A stretch of DNA of 64,000 bases from Burkholderia territorii (GCF_902833055.1 NZ_CADFEJ010000014.1:62001-126000), one strand, 5' to 3'; shown: positions 1 through 10,648, counted from the first letter of the stretch. Numbers and translations are program-made. Notes: generated by a model from the letters alone, not told the origin.

Positions 1-496
1 CGAACCATTCGGGCAGCAGCTCCATCTCGCGGCGCAGGAATGCCTCGTCGAACGGCGGCAGCACGTCGGGTTTCGAGCTCAGCTGGAAGCGGATCAGTGC
101 GTCGAGCGCGTCGCGCATCAACGGGCGCGCCGCAACCGGGTCGGCCGGATCGAGCACCGAGATGTACGACGTGCGGCCGAGGTCGGTCACGAGCATGAAG
201 CCCGCGTCGCAATCGTGGGCCAGCACGTCGGGCACGTGGTCGCCGGCTGCGGCGAGCAACTGCGCGACCTGAACGAATTCGCGACATTTCTCGGGGGGCG
301 GCGCGTCGACCGCGATCAGCGAGCCGCCGGGGCGCGTGGCCGACGCGACCCGGAAATAGCGGCGGAAACTGGCGTCCGACGACGCGGGCGCGAGGGTCGA
401 CAGGTCGAGGGCGAAGCGCTCGGCGAGCGGGCGCAGCCACGCGGTCAGTGCGTCGAGGCGGGCGTCGGGCTGGGATGCGGCGGATGGGGGTGTCAT
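1..496 (-). CDS. amgK: AmgK-type N-acetylmuramate/N-acetylglucosamine kinase, partial
   Basis: Only the first 165 residues are in the window; the gene runs off the left edge. The protein begins MTPPSAASQPDARLDALTAW and carries DASFRRYFRV around residue 41, typical of the aminoglycoside-phosphotransferase fold of AmgK. AmgK kinases phosphorylate the anomeric carbon of MurNAc/GlcNAc in the cytoplasm, ahead of MurU, in peptidoglycan recycling that bypasses de novo UDP-MurNAc synthesis. It is divergent from lptD, an arrangement known in Pseudomonas and Burkholderia. The start at 496 is the first ATG of a frame open to the edge. The assignment rests on N-terminal sequence and neighbourhood; the catalytic loop lies outside the window. 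Confidence 0.85.
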   Translation of the reverse strand, partial: MTPPSAASQPDARLDALTAWLRPLAERFALDLSTLAPASSDASFRRYFRVASATRPGGSLIAVDAPPPEKCREFVQVAQLLAAAGDHVPDVLAHDCDAGFMLVTDLGRTSYISVLDPADPVAARPLMRDALDALIRFQLSSKPDVLPPFDEAFLRREMELLPEWF

Positions 497-719
497 GAAA
501 CTCGGCGGAGGGGGGAACGTCTTGCCATATAATACCCCACGACTTTTTTGACGCGCCCCGCGTCAGCTTGCGCCGTGCAGGCCCGCCGCCTGTCGCGCCG
601 TCCGCCCGATCGCGTCCCCGGTTTGCGCTCAGCCGCAGTCGCGGTGCGACGGCGCGGCCCGCCGCGCGCGAATGTGCCGTGCCGGTGCGGTTGACAAGGG
701 GCGATTCGCCAAACGATAG

Positions 720-3080
720 ATGCCGCCCAAACCGCTATTCCCGAATGTCTTCCCCGGTGACGGGGCGCCGCGCAAACGGCGGCTCGCGCTCGCGCTCCTG
801 GCCGTGCCCGGCCTCGTGCCGGCCGTGTCGCACGCGCAGCTGTCGGGCGCAGCCGCGCAGCCGCAGCCGCTCGACTCGCCGTGGGACCTGCGTCTCGCCC
901 CGCAACTCGAGGATCATCCGCTGAAGGACGGCGCGAAGCCGGCCACCTTCGTGATCGCCGACCATACGAGCGGCACGGCCGATCAGGACCTGGCCGCGAA
1001 GGGTTCGGCCGAGCTGCGTCGCGGCGATGCGGTCGTGAAGGCCGACGCGATCCACTACGATCAGGATACCGACATGGCCGACGCGTACGGCCAGGTCAGG
1101 GTGGTCAACGGCGGCACGTCGTTCGCGGGCCCCGAGGCGCATCTGAAGGTCGAGGCGAACCAGGGCTTCATGACGGCGCCGAAGTACCACTTCAATGTGA
1201 CGGGCGGGTCCGGCAGCGCGGAGCGCGTCGACCTGCTCGACAGCGAGCGCTCGGTGTTCGTCAACGGCACCTACACGGCGTGCCAGTGCGCGACGGACCC
1301 GGCGTGGTACATCAAGGGCAGCCGCTTCGACTTCGACACGGGTGCCGACGAAGGCACCGCGCGCAACGGCGTGCTGTTCTTCCAGGGCGTGCCGATCTTC
1401 GCGAGCCCGTGGATGACGTTCCCGCTGTCGGGCGAGCGGCGTAGCGGCTTGCTGCCGCCGACGTTCTCGATGAACTCGAGCAACGGGTTCGAGCTGTCGC
1501 TGCCGTACTACTTCAACATCGCGCCCAACCGCGACCTGACGATCACGCCGCACATCATTTCGCGGCGCGGCGTGCAGACGGAAGCGACGTTCCGCTACCT
1601 GTCGCCGTCGTATTCGGGCACGTTTACGGCCAATTACCTGCCGGACGACCGGCTCGCGCACCGCAACCGCTACGCGATCTACTGGCAGCACCAGCAGAAC
1701 TTCGGCGGCGGTTTCGGCGGCTACGTCTACTACAACAAGGTCTCGGACAATACGTATCCCGAAGACCTTGGGTCGATGAACCAGTTCGTCAACGGGACGC
1801 AGACGCTGTACCAGCAGGAAGCCGGCCTCACGTACAACAACGGCCCGTGGTCGGTGCTCGCGCGCTATCAGCACTGGCAGACGCTGCCGCCGTCGATCGC
1901 GCCGTACAGCCGCGAGCCGCAGTTGAACGTGAAGTACACGAAGTACAACGTCGGGGGCTTCGACTTCGGCGCCGAAGCCGACTATTCGCGCTTCCGCATC
2001 ACGACCGCCGATTCGACCGAAGGCGACCGGATCGCCTTCAATCCGTATATCGCGTACGGCGTGTACGGCCCCGGCTATTTCGTCGTACCGAAGGTGCAGT
2101 ATCACTTCGCTTCGTACGACCTGAACCATCTGTCGTCGAGCACGCCGAACAACCCGAAGCGCTTCACCGAGTCGATCCCGACCGTGAGCTTCGACTCGGG
2201 CCTGATCTTCGACCGCTCGGTGCGCCTGTTCGGCCAGGACTTCATCCAGACCCTCGAGCCGCGCCTGTACTACGTGTACACGCCGTATCGCGACCAGTCG
2301 AACGCACCGCTGTTTGACACCGCGGAATCGGACTTCGGCCTCGCGGAGATCTACCAGCCGAACACGTTCGTCGGCAACGACCGGATCGCCGACGCGAACC
2401 GGATCACGGCCGGGCTGACGTCGCGCTTCATCGATCCGCGCACGGGCGACGAGCGCGCGCGCTTCGTGGTCGCGCAGCAGTACTACTTCGCCGATCAGCG
2501 CGTGACGCTGAACTCGGGGCAATCGGCCGTGCAGGCCCGCCACTCGGACCTGATCGTCGGCGCGGCGCTGAAACTGGGCTCCGGCTTCATGTCGGAGACG
2601 GCGTTCCAGTACAACCAGAACAACAACCAGCTCGTGAAGTCGAGCGTCGGTTTCGGGTTCAGCCCGGGCGAGCGCAAGGTGATCAACGTCGGCTATCGCT
2701 ACACGCGCGCGAACACCACGCTCGACGGCCAGCCGATCAACCAGTTCCTGGTATCCGCGCAGTGGCCGCTCACGCGTCGCCTGTACGCGATCGGCCGTTT
2801 CAATTACGACCTCGCGGGCGATCGCGTGGTCGACGGTCTGCTCGGCTTACAATACGACGCGGATTGCTGGGCGCTCGGGGTCGGCGTGCAGCGATTTGCG
2901 AACGGCATCAACTCGTCGGGACAGCAGAACTCGTCGACGCGATTCATGATGCAGCTGACGCTCAAGGGCTTGTCGACGATCGACAACGGCCTCGTGGCCG
3001 CATTCCGCGCCGGGGTGCCGGGCTACACGCCGCTGCCGTCCTCGCCGCCGCCGATGTCCCGCTTCAGCAACTACGAGTAA
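720..3080 (+). CDS. lptD: LPS-assembly protein LptD (OstA/Imp)
   Basis: Outer-membrane beta-barrel that, with LptE, inserts lipopolysaccharide into the outer leaflet. The 786-residue product has a signal peptide (residues 1 to about 39, cleavage after VSHA), an OstA/LptA-like periplasmic domain (about 85-200), and a long barrel rich in alternating aromatic residues. Cys188 and Cys190 (CQC) and Cys716 (DADCW) could make the long-range disulphide needed for function. It is first gene of lptD-surA-pdxA-rsmA; surA starts 45 bp downstream and encodes the chaperone that helps LptD fold. A TTGACA lies at 691-696, but a matching -10 would overlap the ATG. A TATAAT at 528-533 in the divergent gap is another promoter candidate for either gene. 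Confidence 0.97.
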   Translation: MPPKPLFPNVFPGDGAPRKRRLALALLAVPGLVPAVSHAQLSGAAAQPQPLDSPWDLRLAPQLEDHPLKDGAKPATFVIADHTSGTADQDLAAKGSAELRRGDAVVKADAIHYDQDTDMADAYGQVRVVNGGTSFAGPEAHLKVEANQGFMTAPKYHFNVTGGSGSAERVDLLDSERSVFVNGTYTACQCATDPAWYIKGSRFDFDTGADEGTARNGVLFFQGVPIFASPWMTFPLSGERRSGLLPPTFSMNSSNGFELSLPYYFNIAPNRDLTITPHIISRRGVQTEATFRYLSPSYSGTFTANYLPDDRLAHRNRYAIYWQHQQNFGGGFGGYVYYNKVSDNTYPEDLGSMNQFVNGTQTLYQQEAGLTYNNGPWSVLARYQHWQTLPPSIAPYSREPQLNVKYTKYNVGGFDFGAEADYSRFRITTADSTEGDRIAFNPYIAYGVYGPGYFVVPKVQYHFASYDLNHLSSSTPNNPKRFTESIPTVSFDSGLIFDRSVRLFGQDFIQTLEPRLYYVYTPYRDQSNAPLFDTAESDFGLAEIYQPNTFVGNDRIADANRITAGLTSRFIDPRTGDERARFVVAQQYYFADQRVTLNSGQSAVQARHSDLIVGAALKLGSGFMSETAFQYNQNNNQLVKSSVGFGFSPGERKVINVGYRYTRANTTLDGQPINQFLVSAQWPLTRRLYAIGRFNYDLAGDRVVDGLLGLQYDADCWALGVGVQRFANGINSSGQQNSSTRFMMQLTLKGLSTIDNGLVAAFRAGVPGYTPLPSSPPPMSRFSNYE

Positions 3081-3125
3081 CGCCGGCTTGTCTGCACCGG
3101 TCAGCACGATTTCAATGGAGTTCCA

Positions 3126-4490
3126 GTGGCAATGAAGAAAACCCTTCGTTTCGCGGCAGTCGTGTCCAGCCTTGCCGCCGCCGCCGCGCTGCTCGCCGCC
3201 GCGCCGGCCTCGGCGCAGGCGCTCGGGTCGCAAGGTGCGCAGCTCGCCGACGAAGTCGTCGCGGTCGTCAACAACGACGTGATCACGGGCCGCGAACTCG
3301 ACCAGCGCGTCGGCCTGATCGCGCGCCGGCTGCAGCAGCAGAACGCACCCGTGCCGCCGGCCGATCAGTTGCGCGCGCAGGTGCTGAACCAGATGGTGCT
3401 CGAACGCATCCAGGTGCAGAAGGCCAAGGACGACGGGATCCGAATCGACGACGCGACCGTGCAGTCCACGCTGCAGCGCCTCGCGCAGGCGAACGGGATG
3501 ACGCTCGACCAGTACCGCGCGCGGATCGTCGCGCAAGGCGTGCCCTGGAGCGTGTTCACGAGCGACGCGCGTACCGAGCTGATGCTGTCGAAGCTGCGCG
3601 AGCGCGAGGTGGACGGCAAGATCACCGTGTCGGACGCCGAGGTCGCGAACTACATCGCGAGCCAGCGCGGGCCGAACGCGTCGCAGCAGCAGGACCTGCG
3701 CTTCCAGCACATCTTCATCAAGGCGCCGACCAACGCGCCGCAAGCCGAGATCGAAGCCGCGCAGAAGAAGGCCGAAGCGCTGCTGCAGCAGGCCACGTCG
3801 GGCGCCGATTTCGAGAAGCTCGCGAAGAGCAACTCGGAAGCGAACGACGCGAAGAAGGGCGGCGATCTCGGCTTCAAGGCACCGTCCGCGTTGCCGGCCG
3901 ACGTCGTCGAGGCTGCATCGAAGCTGCGCCCGGGGCAGGTCAACCCGACGCTGATCCGCGTGCCGGACGGCTTCGAGATCGTGCGTCTCGTCGACCGCCG
4001 CCAGAGCCAGGGCGCGACCGCCGCGGCACCGAAGATCGTCCAGACGCACGTGCGCCACATCCTGTTGCGTGTCGGCGAAGGCAAGTCGGAAGGCCAGGCG
4101 CGCCAGCAGCTGCAGGACATCCGCCGCCAGGTCGAGGCGGGCGGCGATTTCGCGAAGTTCGCGCGCACCTACTCGCAGGACGGGTCGGCGTCGCAGGGCG
4201 GCGATCTCGGCTGGATCAGCCCGGGCGAGACCGTGCCCGAATTCGAGCGCGCGATGAACAACCTGCAGGACGGCCAGATCAGCCAGCCGATTCGTACCGA
4301 GTACGGCTACCACCTGATTCAGGTGATGGAGCGCCGCGAGGCGGAAGGCTCGGTGCAGCAGCAGATGGATATCGCGCGCCAGGCGATCGGCCAGCGCAAG
4401 GCTGAGCAGGCGTACGCCGACTGGCTGCGCGAACTGCGCGATTCGTCGTACGTGCAGTACAAGATCGGCGGCGTCGGCCCGGCGAACTGA
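3126..4490 (+). CDS. surA: Periplasmic peptidyl-prolyl isomerase/chaperone SurA
   Basis: Chaperone for outer-membrane proteins. It has a signal peptide (residues 1-30, ending PASA), an N-terminal SurA chaperone domain (about 40-180), and two parvulin PpiC domains beginning near residue 190 (FQHIFIKAP) and 307 ([10 protein letters not shown]). Length (454) is near the family norm of about 430. The GTG at 3126 is preferred because a GGAG at 3117-3120 sits 5 nt upstream; ATG at 3132 is the alternative and changes the product by only two residues. It lies between lptD and pdxA on the same strand, matching the conserved operon, so co-expression with its client LptD is expected. Confidence 0.97.
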   Translation: MAMKKTLRFAAVVSSLAAAAALLAAAPASAQALGSQGAQLADEVVAVVNNDVITGRELDQRVGLIARRLQQQNAPVPPADQLRAQVLNQMVLERIQVQKAKDDGIRIDDATVQSTLQRLAQANGMTLDQYRARIVAQGVPWSVFTSDARTELMLSKLREREVDGKITVSDAEVANYIASQRGPNASQQQDLRFQHIFIKAPTNAPQAEIEAAQKKAEALLQQATSGADFEKLAKSNSEANDAKKGGDLGFKAPSALPADVVEAASKLRPGQVNPTLIRVPDGFEIVRLVDRRQSQGATAAAPKIVQTHVRHILLRVGEGKSEGQARQQLQDIRRQVEAGGDFAKFARTYSQDGSASQGGDLGWISPGETVPEFERAMNNLQDGQISQPIRTEYGYHLIQVMERREAEGSVQQQMDIARQAIGQRKAEQAYADWLRELRDSSYVQYKIGGVGPAN

Positions 4491-4501
4491 GCGAGCTTCA
4501 C

Positions 4502-5491
4502 ATGACGGCATCCGCGCTGCAGATCGCGATCACGACCGGCGAACCCGCGGGTGTCGGCCCGGAGCTGACCGTGCAGGCGTTACAGGATGCCGCGCGGCGC
4601 TGGCCGGGCGCGCATTTCACCGTGCTCGGCGACGCCGCGTTGCTCGACGCGCGCGCGGCGGCCGTCGGTGCCGACCGAGCGGTGCTCGCCGGCGGCGGGC
4701 CGGTGTCGGTCGAGCATCATTCGCTTGCCGTGCCCGCGCGGGCCGGCACGCTCGACGCGGCCAACGGCCGCTACGTGCTCGCGCTACTCGATGCCGCGAT
4801 CGACGGCGCGATGGCGGGCCGCTTCGACGCGATCGTCACCGCGCCGCTGCAGAAGAGCACGATCAACGATGCCGGCGTGCCGTTTACCGGCCATACCGAA
4901 TACCTTGCGGAACGCACGCACACACCGCGCGTCGTGATGATGCTGGCGGGCACGGGCGTGCGGCCGCTGCGCGTGGCGCTCGCGACCACGCACTTGCCGC
5001 TGAAGGACGTGTCGGCCGCCCTGACGATCGACGGGCTCGTCGAGACGCTGGCGATCGTCGATCGCGACCTGCGGCGCGACTTCGGCCTCGCATCGCCACG
5101 CATCCTCGTGACCGGGCTCAACCCGCACGCGGGCGAGAACGGCTATCTCGGGCGCGAGGAGATCGACGTGATTGCGCCGGCGCTCGCGCGCGCGCAAGCG
5201 CAGCGCATCGACGCGCGCGGCCCGTATCCGGCCGACACGCTGTTCCAGCCGCGCTATCTCGAGAATGCGGATTGCGTGCTCGCGATGTTCCACGATCAGG
5301 GCTTGCCCGTGCTGAAGTATGCGACCTTCGGCGAGGGCATCAACGTCACGCTCGGGCTGCCGATCATTCGCACGTCGGTCGATCACGGCACCGCGCTCGA
5401 TCTCGCCGGCACGGGCCGCGCAGATCCGGGCAGCATGGTCGCCGCGCTCGACACGGCCGTTACGATGGCGCGCCATCGCCGCGCGGCCTGA
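4502..5491 (+). CDS. pdxA: 4-hydroxythreonine-4-phosphate dehydrogenase PdxA
   Basis: Cytoplasmic NAD-dependent enzyme of pyridoxal 5'-phosphate synthesis by the DXP-dependent route. It oxidises 4-phosphohydroxy-L-threonine, and the product is condensed by PdxJ. The 329-residue protein contains the metal-binding histidine motifs [24 protein letters not shown] and [12 protein letters not shown], all in family order. Its start is 11 bp after the surA stop, consistent with one transcript; rsmA follows about 55 bp later. The same order surA-pdxA-rsmA (ksgA) occurs in E. coli, which supports the call. Confidence 0.97.
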   Translation: MTASALQIAITTGEPAGVGPELTVQALQDAARRWPGAHFTVLGDAALLDARAAAVGADRAVLAGGGPVSVEHHSLAVPARAGTLDAANGRYVLALLDAAIDGAMAGRFDAIVTAPLQKSTINDAGVPFTGHTEYLAERTHTPRVVMMLAGTGVRPLRVALATTHLPLKDVSAALTIDGLVETLAIVDRDLRRDFGLASPRILVTGLNPHAGENGYLGREEIDVIAPALARAQAQRIDARGPYPADTLFQPRYLENADCVLAMFHDQGLPVLKYATFGEGINVTLGLPIIRTSVDHGTALDLAGTGRADPGSMVAALDTAVTMARHRRAA

Positions 5492-5546
5492 CGCGCACGG
5501 GCCCGGGCCTGACCTCATTCGTCGTATTTTTCGTTTTTCTCAGTCG

Positions 5547-6377
5547 ATGTCGAACAGCAGACAGCACCAAGGCCACTTCGCGCGCAAGCGCTTCGGGCAG
5601 AACTTCCTCGTCGATCACGGCGTGATCGATTCGATCGTTGCGACGATCGGCCCCGCGCGCGGCCAGCGCATGGTCGAGATCGGCCCCGGCCTCGGCGCGC
5701 TGACCGAGCCGCTGATCGCGCGTCTCGCGACGCCCGAGTCGCCGCTGCATGCGGTCGAGCTCGACCGCGACCTGATCGGGCGCCTGCAGCAGCGCTTCGG
5801 TGCACTGCTGGAGCTGCACGCGGGCGACGCGCTCGCGTTCGACTTCGGCTCGCTCGCGGCACCTGGCGACAAGCCGTCGCTGCGCATCGTCGGCAACCTG
5901 CCGTACAACATTTCCAGCCCGCTGCTGTTTCATCTGATGACGTTCGCCCACGTGGTCATCGACCAGCATTTCATGCTGCAGAACGAGGTCGTCGAACGGA
6001 TGGTCGCCGAGCCGGGCACCAAGGCGTTCTCGCGGCTGTCGGTGATGCTGCAGTACCGCTACGTGATGGACAAGATGCTCGACGTGCCGCCGGAGTCGTT
6101 CCAGCCGCCGCCGAAGGTCGATTCGGCGATCGTCCGGATGATTCCGTACGAGCCGCACGAACTGCCGGACGTGGATCCCGTGCTGCTCGGCGAAGTGGTC
6201 ACCGCGGCGTTCTCGCAACGTCGGAAGATGCTGCGCAACACGCTCGGCGACTATCGCGAGTCGATCGATTTCGACGGGCTCGGCTTCGACCTCGCGCGAC
6301 GTGCGGAGGATGTGGGCGTGGCCGAATACGTCGGCGTCGCGCAGGCGCTCGCGAAGGTGCGCAAGCCCGCGGAGTAA
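5547..6377 (+). CDS. rsmA: 16S rRNA dimethyladenosine transferase RsmA (KsgA)
   Basis: SAM-dependent methyltransferase that dimethylates A1518 and A1519 in helix 45 of 16S rRNA during late 30S assembly. The 276-residue product starts [20 protein letters not shown] and shows the N-terminal QNFLVD segment, the SAM-binding [11 protein letters not shown] motif and the catalytic NLPYNIS motif. The ATG at 5547 is chosen because the family N-terminus begins here; the frame is open further upstream inside pdxA, but that stretch is unrelated to the family. Last gene of lptD-surA-pdxA-rsmA, followed by a strong terminator at 6429-6455. Confidence 0.97.
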   Translation: MSNSRQHQGHFARKRFGQNFLVDHGVIDSIVATIGPARGQRMVEIGPGLGALTEPLIARLATPESPLHAVELDRDLIGRLQQRFGALLELHAGDALAFDFGSLAAPGDKPSLRIVGNLPYNISSPLLFHLMTFAHVVIDQHFMLQNEVVERMVAEPGTKAFSRLSVMLQYRYVMDKMLDVPPESFQPPPKVDSAIVRMIPYEPHELPDVDPVLLGEVVTAAFSQRRKMLRNTLGDYRESIDFDGLGFDLARRAEDVGVAEYVGVAQALAKVRKPAE

Positions 6378-6428
6378 CCGGACCACGCGGGCCGCGCGCG
6401 CGTGGTGCGCGCCGGCCCGAGATTCACG

Positions 6429-6455
6429 AGGCTGCCCCGATGGGCAGCCTTTTTG
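6429..6455 (+). terminator. Rho-independent terminator of the lptD-rsmA operon
   Basis: AGGCTGCCC (6429-6437) pairs with GGGCAGCCT (6442-6450) over a four-base loop and is followed directly by a T-run. It lies 51 bp after the rsmA stop and before the convergent transporter gene. Confidence 0.85.
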
Positions 6456-6500
6456 TTTGCCGCGCCATGCTCGCCGAGGCCGGAGCGCGGCCTGACGGCG

Positions 6501-7436
6501 TTACGCGCGCCCGCGCGGCGGCGCGTTGACGAGCGCGATTCCGGTCAGCACCAGCGCGGCCGCGGACATGAAGCGCCAGCCGACCGATTCGCCGAGCAGC
6601 AGCACGCCGAACGCGACGCCGAACAACGGCGACAGGAACGTGAACACCGACAGCCGCGAAGCGCTGTAGCGCGTCAGCAACCAGAACCACGACAGATAGC
6701 TGACGAACGCGACGATCACCGACTGGTACGCGAGGCTCGCGAGCGCGATCGGCGTGACCTGCGCGAACGACATCTGGCCGAGCAGTGCGGCGAGCGCGAT
6801 CAGCACGACGGCCGACACCGCGAGCTGGTAGAACAGCGTCTTGCTCGCGCTGGCACGCGCGAGCGACGTCGAGCGCACGACGACCGTCGTCGCGGCCCAC
6901 ATCGCGCCGCCGAGGATGCCGAGCGCGTCGCCGGCCAGCCCGGCCAAGACCGATGCGCCGGGTGCGCGCGGCTTGAGGAAGCCGTCCGCGAATGCAAGCG
7001 CGATACCGGCGAACGCGAGGCCGACGCCGGCCCACTGGACGCGCTGCAGCCGCTCGCCCGGCGCGAACAGGTGCAGGCCGAGCGCGGTGAAGCACGGTGC
7101 GGTGTACAGGAAGATCGCCATGTGCGACGCGCTCGTCAGCGTCAGCCCGAAGAACACGCAGACGAACTCGCCGGCGAACAGCGCACCGGCCGCGATACCG
7201 GCGCCGAGCGTGCCGTCCGCGCGGAACAGCGGCGTGCCGCGCGAGCGGGCCCAGCACCAAAGCAGGAGCGCGGCGATCACCGAGCGCAGCCCGGCCTGAA
7301 ACATCGGCGGGATCGCCGCGTTCGTGCTCTTGATCGCGACCTGCTGGAAGCCCCAGATCGCGCAGAGCAGCAGCATCACGCCGATGGCGCGCGTGTCGAG
7401 CGTGCGGCGCGCGGGCGTGCCGGCGAGCGCGGTCAT
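6501..7436 (-). CDS. DMT-superfamily (EamA) transporter
   Basis: Inner-membrane permease with the two EamA repeats and about ten hydrophobic segments expected of the drug/metabolite transporter superfamily (311 residues). The N-terminus after the chosen ATG is MTALAGTPARRTLDTRAIGV and runs into a first membrane helix with AIWGFQQ. The frame stays open to 7685 upstream, but that stretch is Arg/Pro-rich with no membrane character, so the ATG at 7436 is preferred. The substrate cannot be read from sequence; relatives export amino acids, purines or toxic metabolites. It is a single gene, convergent with rsmA and divergent from gloA. Confidence 0.88.
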   Translation of the reverse strand: MTALAGTPARRTLDTRAIGVMLLLCAIWGFQQVAIKSTNAAIPPMFQAGLRSVIAALLLWCWARSRGTPLFRADGTLGAGIAAGALFAGEFVCVFFGLTLTSASHMAIFLYTAPCFTALGLHLFAPGERLQRVQWAGVGLAFAGIALAFADGFLKPRAPGASVLAGLAGDALGILGGAMWAATTVVVRSTSLARASASKTLFYQLAVSAVVLIALAALLGQMSFAQVTPIALASLAYQSVIVAFVSYLSWFWLLTRYSASRLSVFTFLSPLFGVAFGVLLLGESVGWRFMSAAALVLTGIALVNAPPRGRA

Positions 7437-7804
7437 CGGCGGACCTCCGCGATGCGGCGGCAACGGGGCACGGACATGGGCAGCGGCGGACGGATGTCGC
7501 GTCCGGCGCGCTCGATTCGGCGGTTTCGCACGGCAGGGTGTGGCTGAAAGAGGAGGTGGTCGCGTTCGAGCGGCGGACGGGATGCCCGCTTTTGGTGCGA
7601 GGTGGGACGATGTTACCCGATCGGTGGACTTGCCGGGGGGCCGTCGGGCACCCGTGACGACTGGCGCCGCACGCGCATCGCGCATCGCGCACGCCGTGCG
7701 GATGCCCGCTAGCGGCCATGGCGGCGCACGGGGCGCCGGCGGCGGGATTCACCCGACTCCGGTAGAATTTCCGCTTCTGGAAAGTCCCCACAGGAGTACA
7801 ACAC
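7437..7804. promoter_or_regulatory. Divergent intergenic region between transporter gene and gloA
   Basis: 368 bp without a convincing gene. Near gloA there is a TAGAAT (7763-7768), a possible -10 without a good -35, and a clear ribosome-binding site CAGGAG at 7791-7796. Nothing else recognisable was seen. Confidence 0.5.
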
Positions 7805-8194
7805 ATGCGTTTGCTGCATACGATGCTGCGAGTCGGCGATCTCGACCGCTCGATCAAGTTCTATACCGAATTGCTCGGCATGAAGCTGCTGCGTCGCGAG
7901 GATTATCCGGAAGGCAAGTTCACGCTCGCGTTCGTCGGGTATGAAGCGGAAAGCACGGGCACCGTGATCGAGCTCACCCATAACTGGGATACGTCGTCCT
8001 ACGATCTCGGCAACGGTTTCGGCCATCTGGCGCTGGAAGTCGACGACGCGTACGCGGCCTGCGACCGGATCAAGGCGCAAGGCGGCAAGGTGACCCGCGA
8101 GGCGGGCCCGATGAAGCACGGCACGACCGTGATCGCATTCGTCGAGGATCCGGACGGCTACAAGATCGAGTTCATCCAGAAGAAGGTGCACTGA
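7805..8194 (+). CDS. gloA: Glyoxalase I (lactoylglutathione lyase)
   Basis: Converts the hemithioacetal of methylglyoxal and glutathione to S-D-lactoylglutathione in the cytoplasm; GloB then releases D-lactate. The 129-residue protein keeps all four metal ligands at the same positions as E. coli GlxI: His5, Glu56, His74 and Glu122. The short form, lacking insertions, is of the Ni2+-dependent bacterial type. The start has a strong CAGGAG ribosome-binding site. It is monocistronic, closed by a perfect 15-bp hairpin terminator 50 bp downstream. Confidence 0.97.
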   Translation: MRLLHTMLRVGDLDRSIKFYTELLGMKLLRREDYPEGKFTLAFVGYEAESTGTVIELTHNWDTSSYDLGNGFGHLALEVDDAYAACDRIKAQGGKVTREAGPMKHGTTVIAFVEDPDGYKIEFIQKKVH

Positions 8195-8243
8195 GCGCGC
8201 AATGAACGGCGCGCGACGCACGACAGGCGTCGCGGGCAACGAA

Positions 8244-8288
8244 AACGGGCGATGCGGAGAAATCCGCATCGCCCGTTCGTATTTTTGG
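8244..8288 (+). terminator. Rho-independent terminator of gloA
   Basis: Perfect 15-bp stem (8244-8258 with 8263-8277) closed by a GAAA tetraloop and followed by ATTTTT. The stem lies between convergent gloA and the metallopeptidase gene, so it could serve both directions. Confidence 0.9.
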
Positions 8289-8302
8289 TTTGATCGATCG
8301 CG

Positions 8303-9220
8303 TTACAGCGCCGGCAGCAGCTCGGGCGGGTGATGCTTGAGCGTGTGACGCGCTTCGCGGAATTCCGGGAAGATCGATTCGACGGTTTGCCAGAAGGCCG
8401 GGCTGTGATTCATTTCGCGCAGATGCGACAGCTCGTGCGCGACGACGTAGTCGATGATCGACATCGGGAAGTGGATCAGCCGCCAGTTCAGCCGGATCTT
8501 GCCGTCGCTCGAGCAGCTGCCCCAGCGCGTCGCGGCCGACGACAGCGCAACCATCGAATACGTGACGCCGAGCTTTTGCGCGTAGACGACGAGGCGTTCG
8601 CCGAAGATCCGCTTTGCTTCGCCCTGGAGCCAGCCCTGCACGCGATCCTTGATCTGCTGCATGTCGGCTTGCGCGGGCAACGGCAGCGACAGGCGCTGCG
8701 CATCGGCGTCGAATGCGAGCGCACCGGCGCCGAGCGCGATCGTGATCGTCTTGCCGAGATACGGAAGTTGCGCGCCGTCGCGCCAGTCGATCTGCGGCAG
8801 CGCGCGCTGCTCGGTGCGGGTCTTCCACTCCGCGAGCTTCGCGAAGATCCAGCGTTGCTTCTCGGCGATGGCGGCTTCGATGTCGGCGAGCGTGACCCAG
8901 CGCGGCGCGGTGATCGACAGCCCGCTGCCGTCGATCGTGAATCCGATCGTGCGGCGCGCGGAGCGCTTCAGCCGATATTCGAGCACACGGCTGTCGATTG
9001 CGAGCGTGCGGACGCGGGAGCGATCGGGCGCGGGGCCAGGATCGAGCGGCGCGGCGGGCATCGCGGGCGCGGCAACCGCTTCAGGCGGCGAGGGCGGTGC
9101 GGCGGGCACCGGCGACGCCGGCGGCGCCGACGATGCGGCCGGCCCGTCGAAGAGCGGCAGGTCCATCTGGCGATGATCGAGGGCCACGACGGCAGGCCGT
9201 GGCCGCGGACGCTTTTTCAT
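8303..9220 (-). CDS. YgjP-like (DUF45) zinc metallopeptidase
   Basis: 305-residue protein with a Pro/Ala-rich, probably disordered segment (about 25-70) and a C-terminal YgjP/SprT-like domain. The zinc-protease motif HELSH is at 262-266, followed by LREMNHSPAFW, whose His is the likely third ligand. No signal peptide is seen, so it is probably cytoplasmic. The physiological substrate is not known for this family. It is the last gene of the minus-strand run glyQ-glyS-gmhB-plsC. The ATG at 9220 (MKKRPRPRPAVV) is preferred over one at 9319, which would overlap plsC. Confidence 0.85.
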   Translation of the reverse strand: MKKRPRPRPAVVALDHRQMDLPLFDGPAASSAPPASPVPAAPPSPPEAVAAPAMPAAPLDPGPAPDRSRVRTLAIDSRVLEYRLKRSARRTIGFTIDGSGLSITAPRWVTLADIEAAIAEKQRWIFAKLAEWKTRTEQRALPQIDWRDGAQLPYLGKTITIALGAGALAFDADAQRLSLPLPAQADMQQIKDRVQGWLQGEAKRIFGERLVVYAQKLGVTYSMVALSSAATRWGSCSSDGKIRLNWRLIHFPMSIIDYVVAHELSHLREMNHSPAFWQTVESIFPEFREARHTLKHHPPELLPAL

Positions 9221-9266
9221 CAGTTCGCTTCGTTTCGTCGTTCGCAACGGCTGCAATCCGGGTGAC

Positions 9267-10031
9267 TCAGACGCGCGCGGCATCGCGCGCGCCGGCATTG
9301 CCCGGCTGGCGATAGGCATCGGGATCGATGCGGCGCATTTCCGCTTCGATCCATGCTTCGACCTGCGAGTTCAATACGTCGGGCGTCTTGCCGTCGACCG
9401 GAATCGGCTTGCCGATCGACACGGTGACGACGCCCGGGAATTTCGTGAACGAATTGCGCGGCCACACGTGACCGGCATTGTGCGCGATCGGCACGACCGG
9501 CGTGCCGGTTTCGATCGCGAAGCGCGCGCCGCCCGTCTTGTACTTGCCCTGCTTGCCGACCGGCGTGCGCGTGCCTTCCGGAAACATGATCATCCACGCG
9601 CCTTCGGACAGGCGCTTCTTGCCCTGGCGGATCACCGACGCGAACGCGTTCTTGCCTTCCTTGCGGTTGATGTTGACCATGTGCAGCAGCCCGAGCGCCC
9701 AGCCGAAGAACGGCACGTACAGCAGTTCGCGCTTGAACACGTAGCAGAGCGGCTTGGGCATCAGCGCCGGAAACGCGAGCGTCTCCCACGCGGACTGGTG
9801 CTTCGACAGCAGCACGGCCGGACCGTCGGGCAGGTTTTCCATCCCTTCGATCCGGTAGCGGATGCCGTTCAGCCAGCGCACGACCCACAGCGTCGACTTG
9901 CACCAGCCGGCCGCCATCCAGTAACGCGCGTCGGGACGCATGAACGGGAACGCGATGAAGCACGCGGTGGCGTAAGGCACCGTGTACACGATGAAGTAGA
10001 TCAGCAGCAGCAGGGAGCGGACAAAGCGCAT
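9267..10031 (-). CDS. plsC: 1-acyl-sn-glycerol-3-phosphate acyltransferase PlsC
   Basis: Inner-membrane acyltransferase that acylates lysophosphatidic acid to phosphatidic acid, the precursor of all phospholipids. The 254-residue protein has an N-terminal membrane segment (about 6-29). The catalytic His78 sits in KHQSAWE, an HX4E variant of the HX4D motif that I believe is frequent in prote[20 protein letters not shown]. The substrate-binding FPEGTR motif is present further on. It lies about 43 bp after gmhB in the same direction, in a run that couples LPS-core and phospholipid functions. Confidence 0.93.
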   Translation of the reverse strand: MRFVRSLLLLIYFIVYTVPYATACFIAFPFMRPDARYWMAAGWCKSTLWVVRWLNGIRYRIEGMENLPDGPAVLLSKHQSAWETLAFPALMPKPLCYVFKRELLYVPFFGWALGLLHMVNINRKEGKNAFASVIRQGKKRLSEGAWMIMFPEGTRTPVGKQGKYKTGGARFAIETGTPVVPIAHNAGHVWPRNSFTKFPGVVTVSIGKPIPVDGKTPDVLNSQVEAWIEAEMRRIDPDAYRQPGNAGARDAARV

Positions 10032-10074
10032 CGGCGTGAGTCTGACAGTAGGGAGGATGCGCGCGGCGGCCGCA

Positions 10075-10638
10075 TCACTCGTGTTCGTGTGAAAGGAAGT
10101 CGAGCGCGAACGCGCGCAGATCGTCGTGGACCTTCGTGCCGGCCGGCAGATTGCCTGCGGCGAGCGTTTTCTTGCCCTTGCCGGTCAGCACGAGGTGCGG
10201 CTGGAAGCCGACCGCGGCGCCGGCCTGCAGGTCGCGCAGGGAATCGCCGACGGCCGGCGTGTGACCGGGATCGGCCTCGAAGCGCTCGGCGATCATCTGC
10301 ATCATGCCGGGTTTCGGCTTGCGGCACTCGCAGTGGTCTTCCGACACGTGCGGACAGAAGAACACCGCGTCGATGCGTGCGCCGACGGCGGCCGCCGCGC
10401 GATGCATCTTCAGGTGCATCGCGTTGAGCGCGGCCATGTCGAACAGCCCGCGGCCGATGCCGGACTGGTTGGTCGCGACGACCACGCGGTAGCCCGCGTG
10501 GTTGAGTCGTGCGATCGCCTCGAGGCTGCCGGGCAGCGCGATCCACTCGTCGGGCGTCTTGATGAACGCGTCCGAATCGACGTTGATCACGCCGTCCCGG
10601 TCGAGGACGACGAGCTTGCGGTTGGGGCTGGTCGGCAT
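10075..10638 (-). CDS. gmhB: D-glycero-beta-D-manno-heptose-1,7-bisphosphate 7-phosphatase GmhB
   Basis: HAD-superfamily phosphatase that removes the C7 phosphate from heptose bisphosphate during ADP-heptose synthesis for the LPS inner core. The DXD motif is Asp13-Arg-Asp15 (LDRDGVIN). The cysteine-rich zinc loop FCPH...CECRKPKPG is present, which distinguishes GmhB/HisB-type HAD enzymes. The 187-residue length is normal. It starts 10 bp after the glyS stop, so translation is probably coupled; the glycine-tRNA/heptose pairing is typical of beta-proteobacteria. Confidence 0.95.
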   Translation of the reverse strand: MPTSPNRKLVVLDRDGVINVDSDAFIKTPDEWIALPGSLEAIARLNHAGYRVVVATNQSGIGRGLFDMAALNAMHLKMHRAAAAVGARIDAVFFCPHVSEDHCECRKPKPGMMQMIAERFEADPGHTPAVGDSLRDLQAGAAVGFQPHLVLTGKGKKTLAAGNLPAGTKVHDDLRAFALDFLSHEHE

Positions 10639-10648
10639 CGTTCGGCCC

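Noticed and set aside
691..719. TTGACA-based promoter right before lptD
   Set aside because: With normal spacing the -10 would fall on the lptD start codon, so transcription would begin inside the gene.
735..2543. 602-residue open frame on the minus strand opposite lptD
   Set aside because: Arg/Val-rich composition without domains, fully antisense to a strongly conserved gene; typical of GC-rich DNA.
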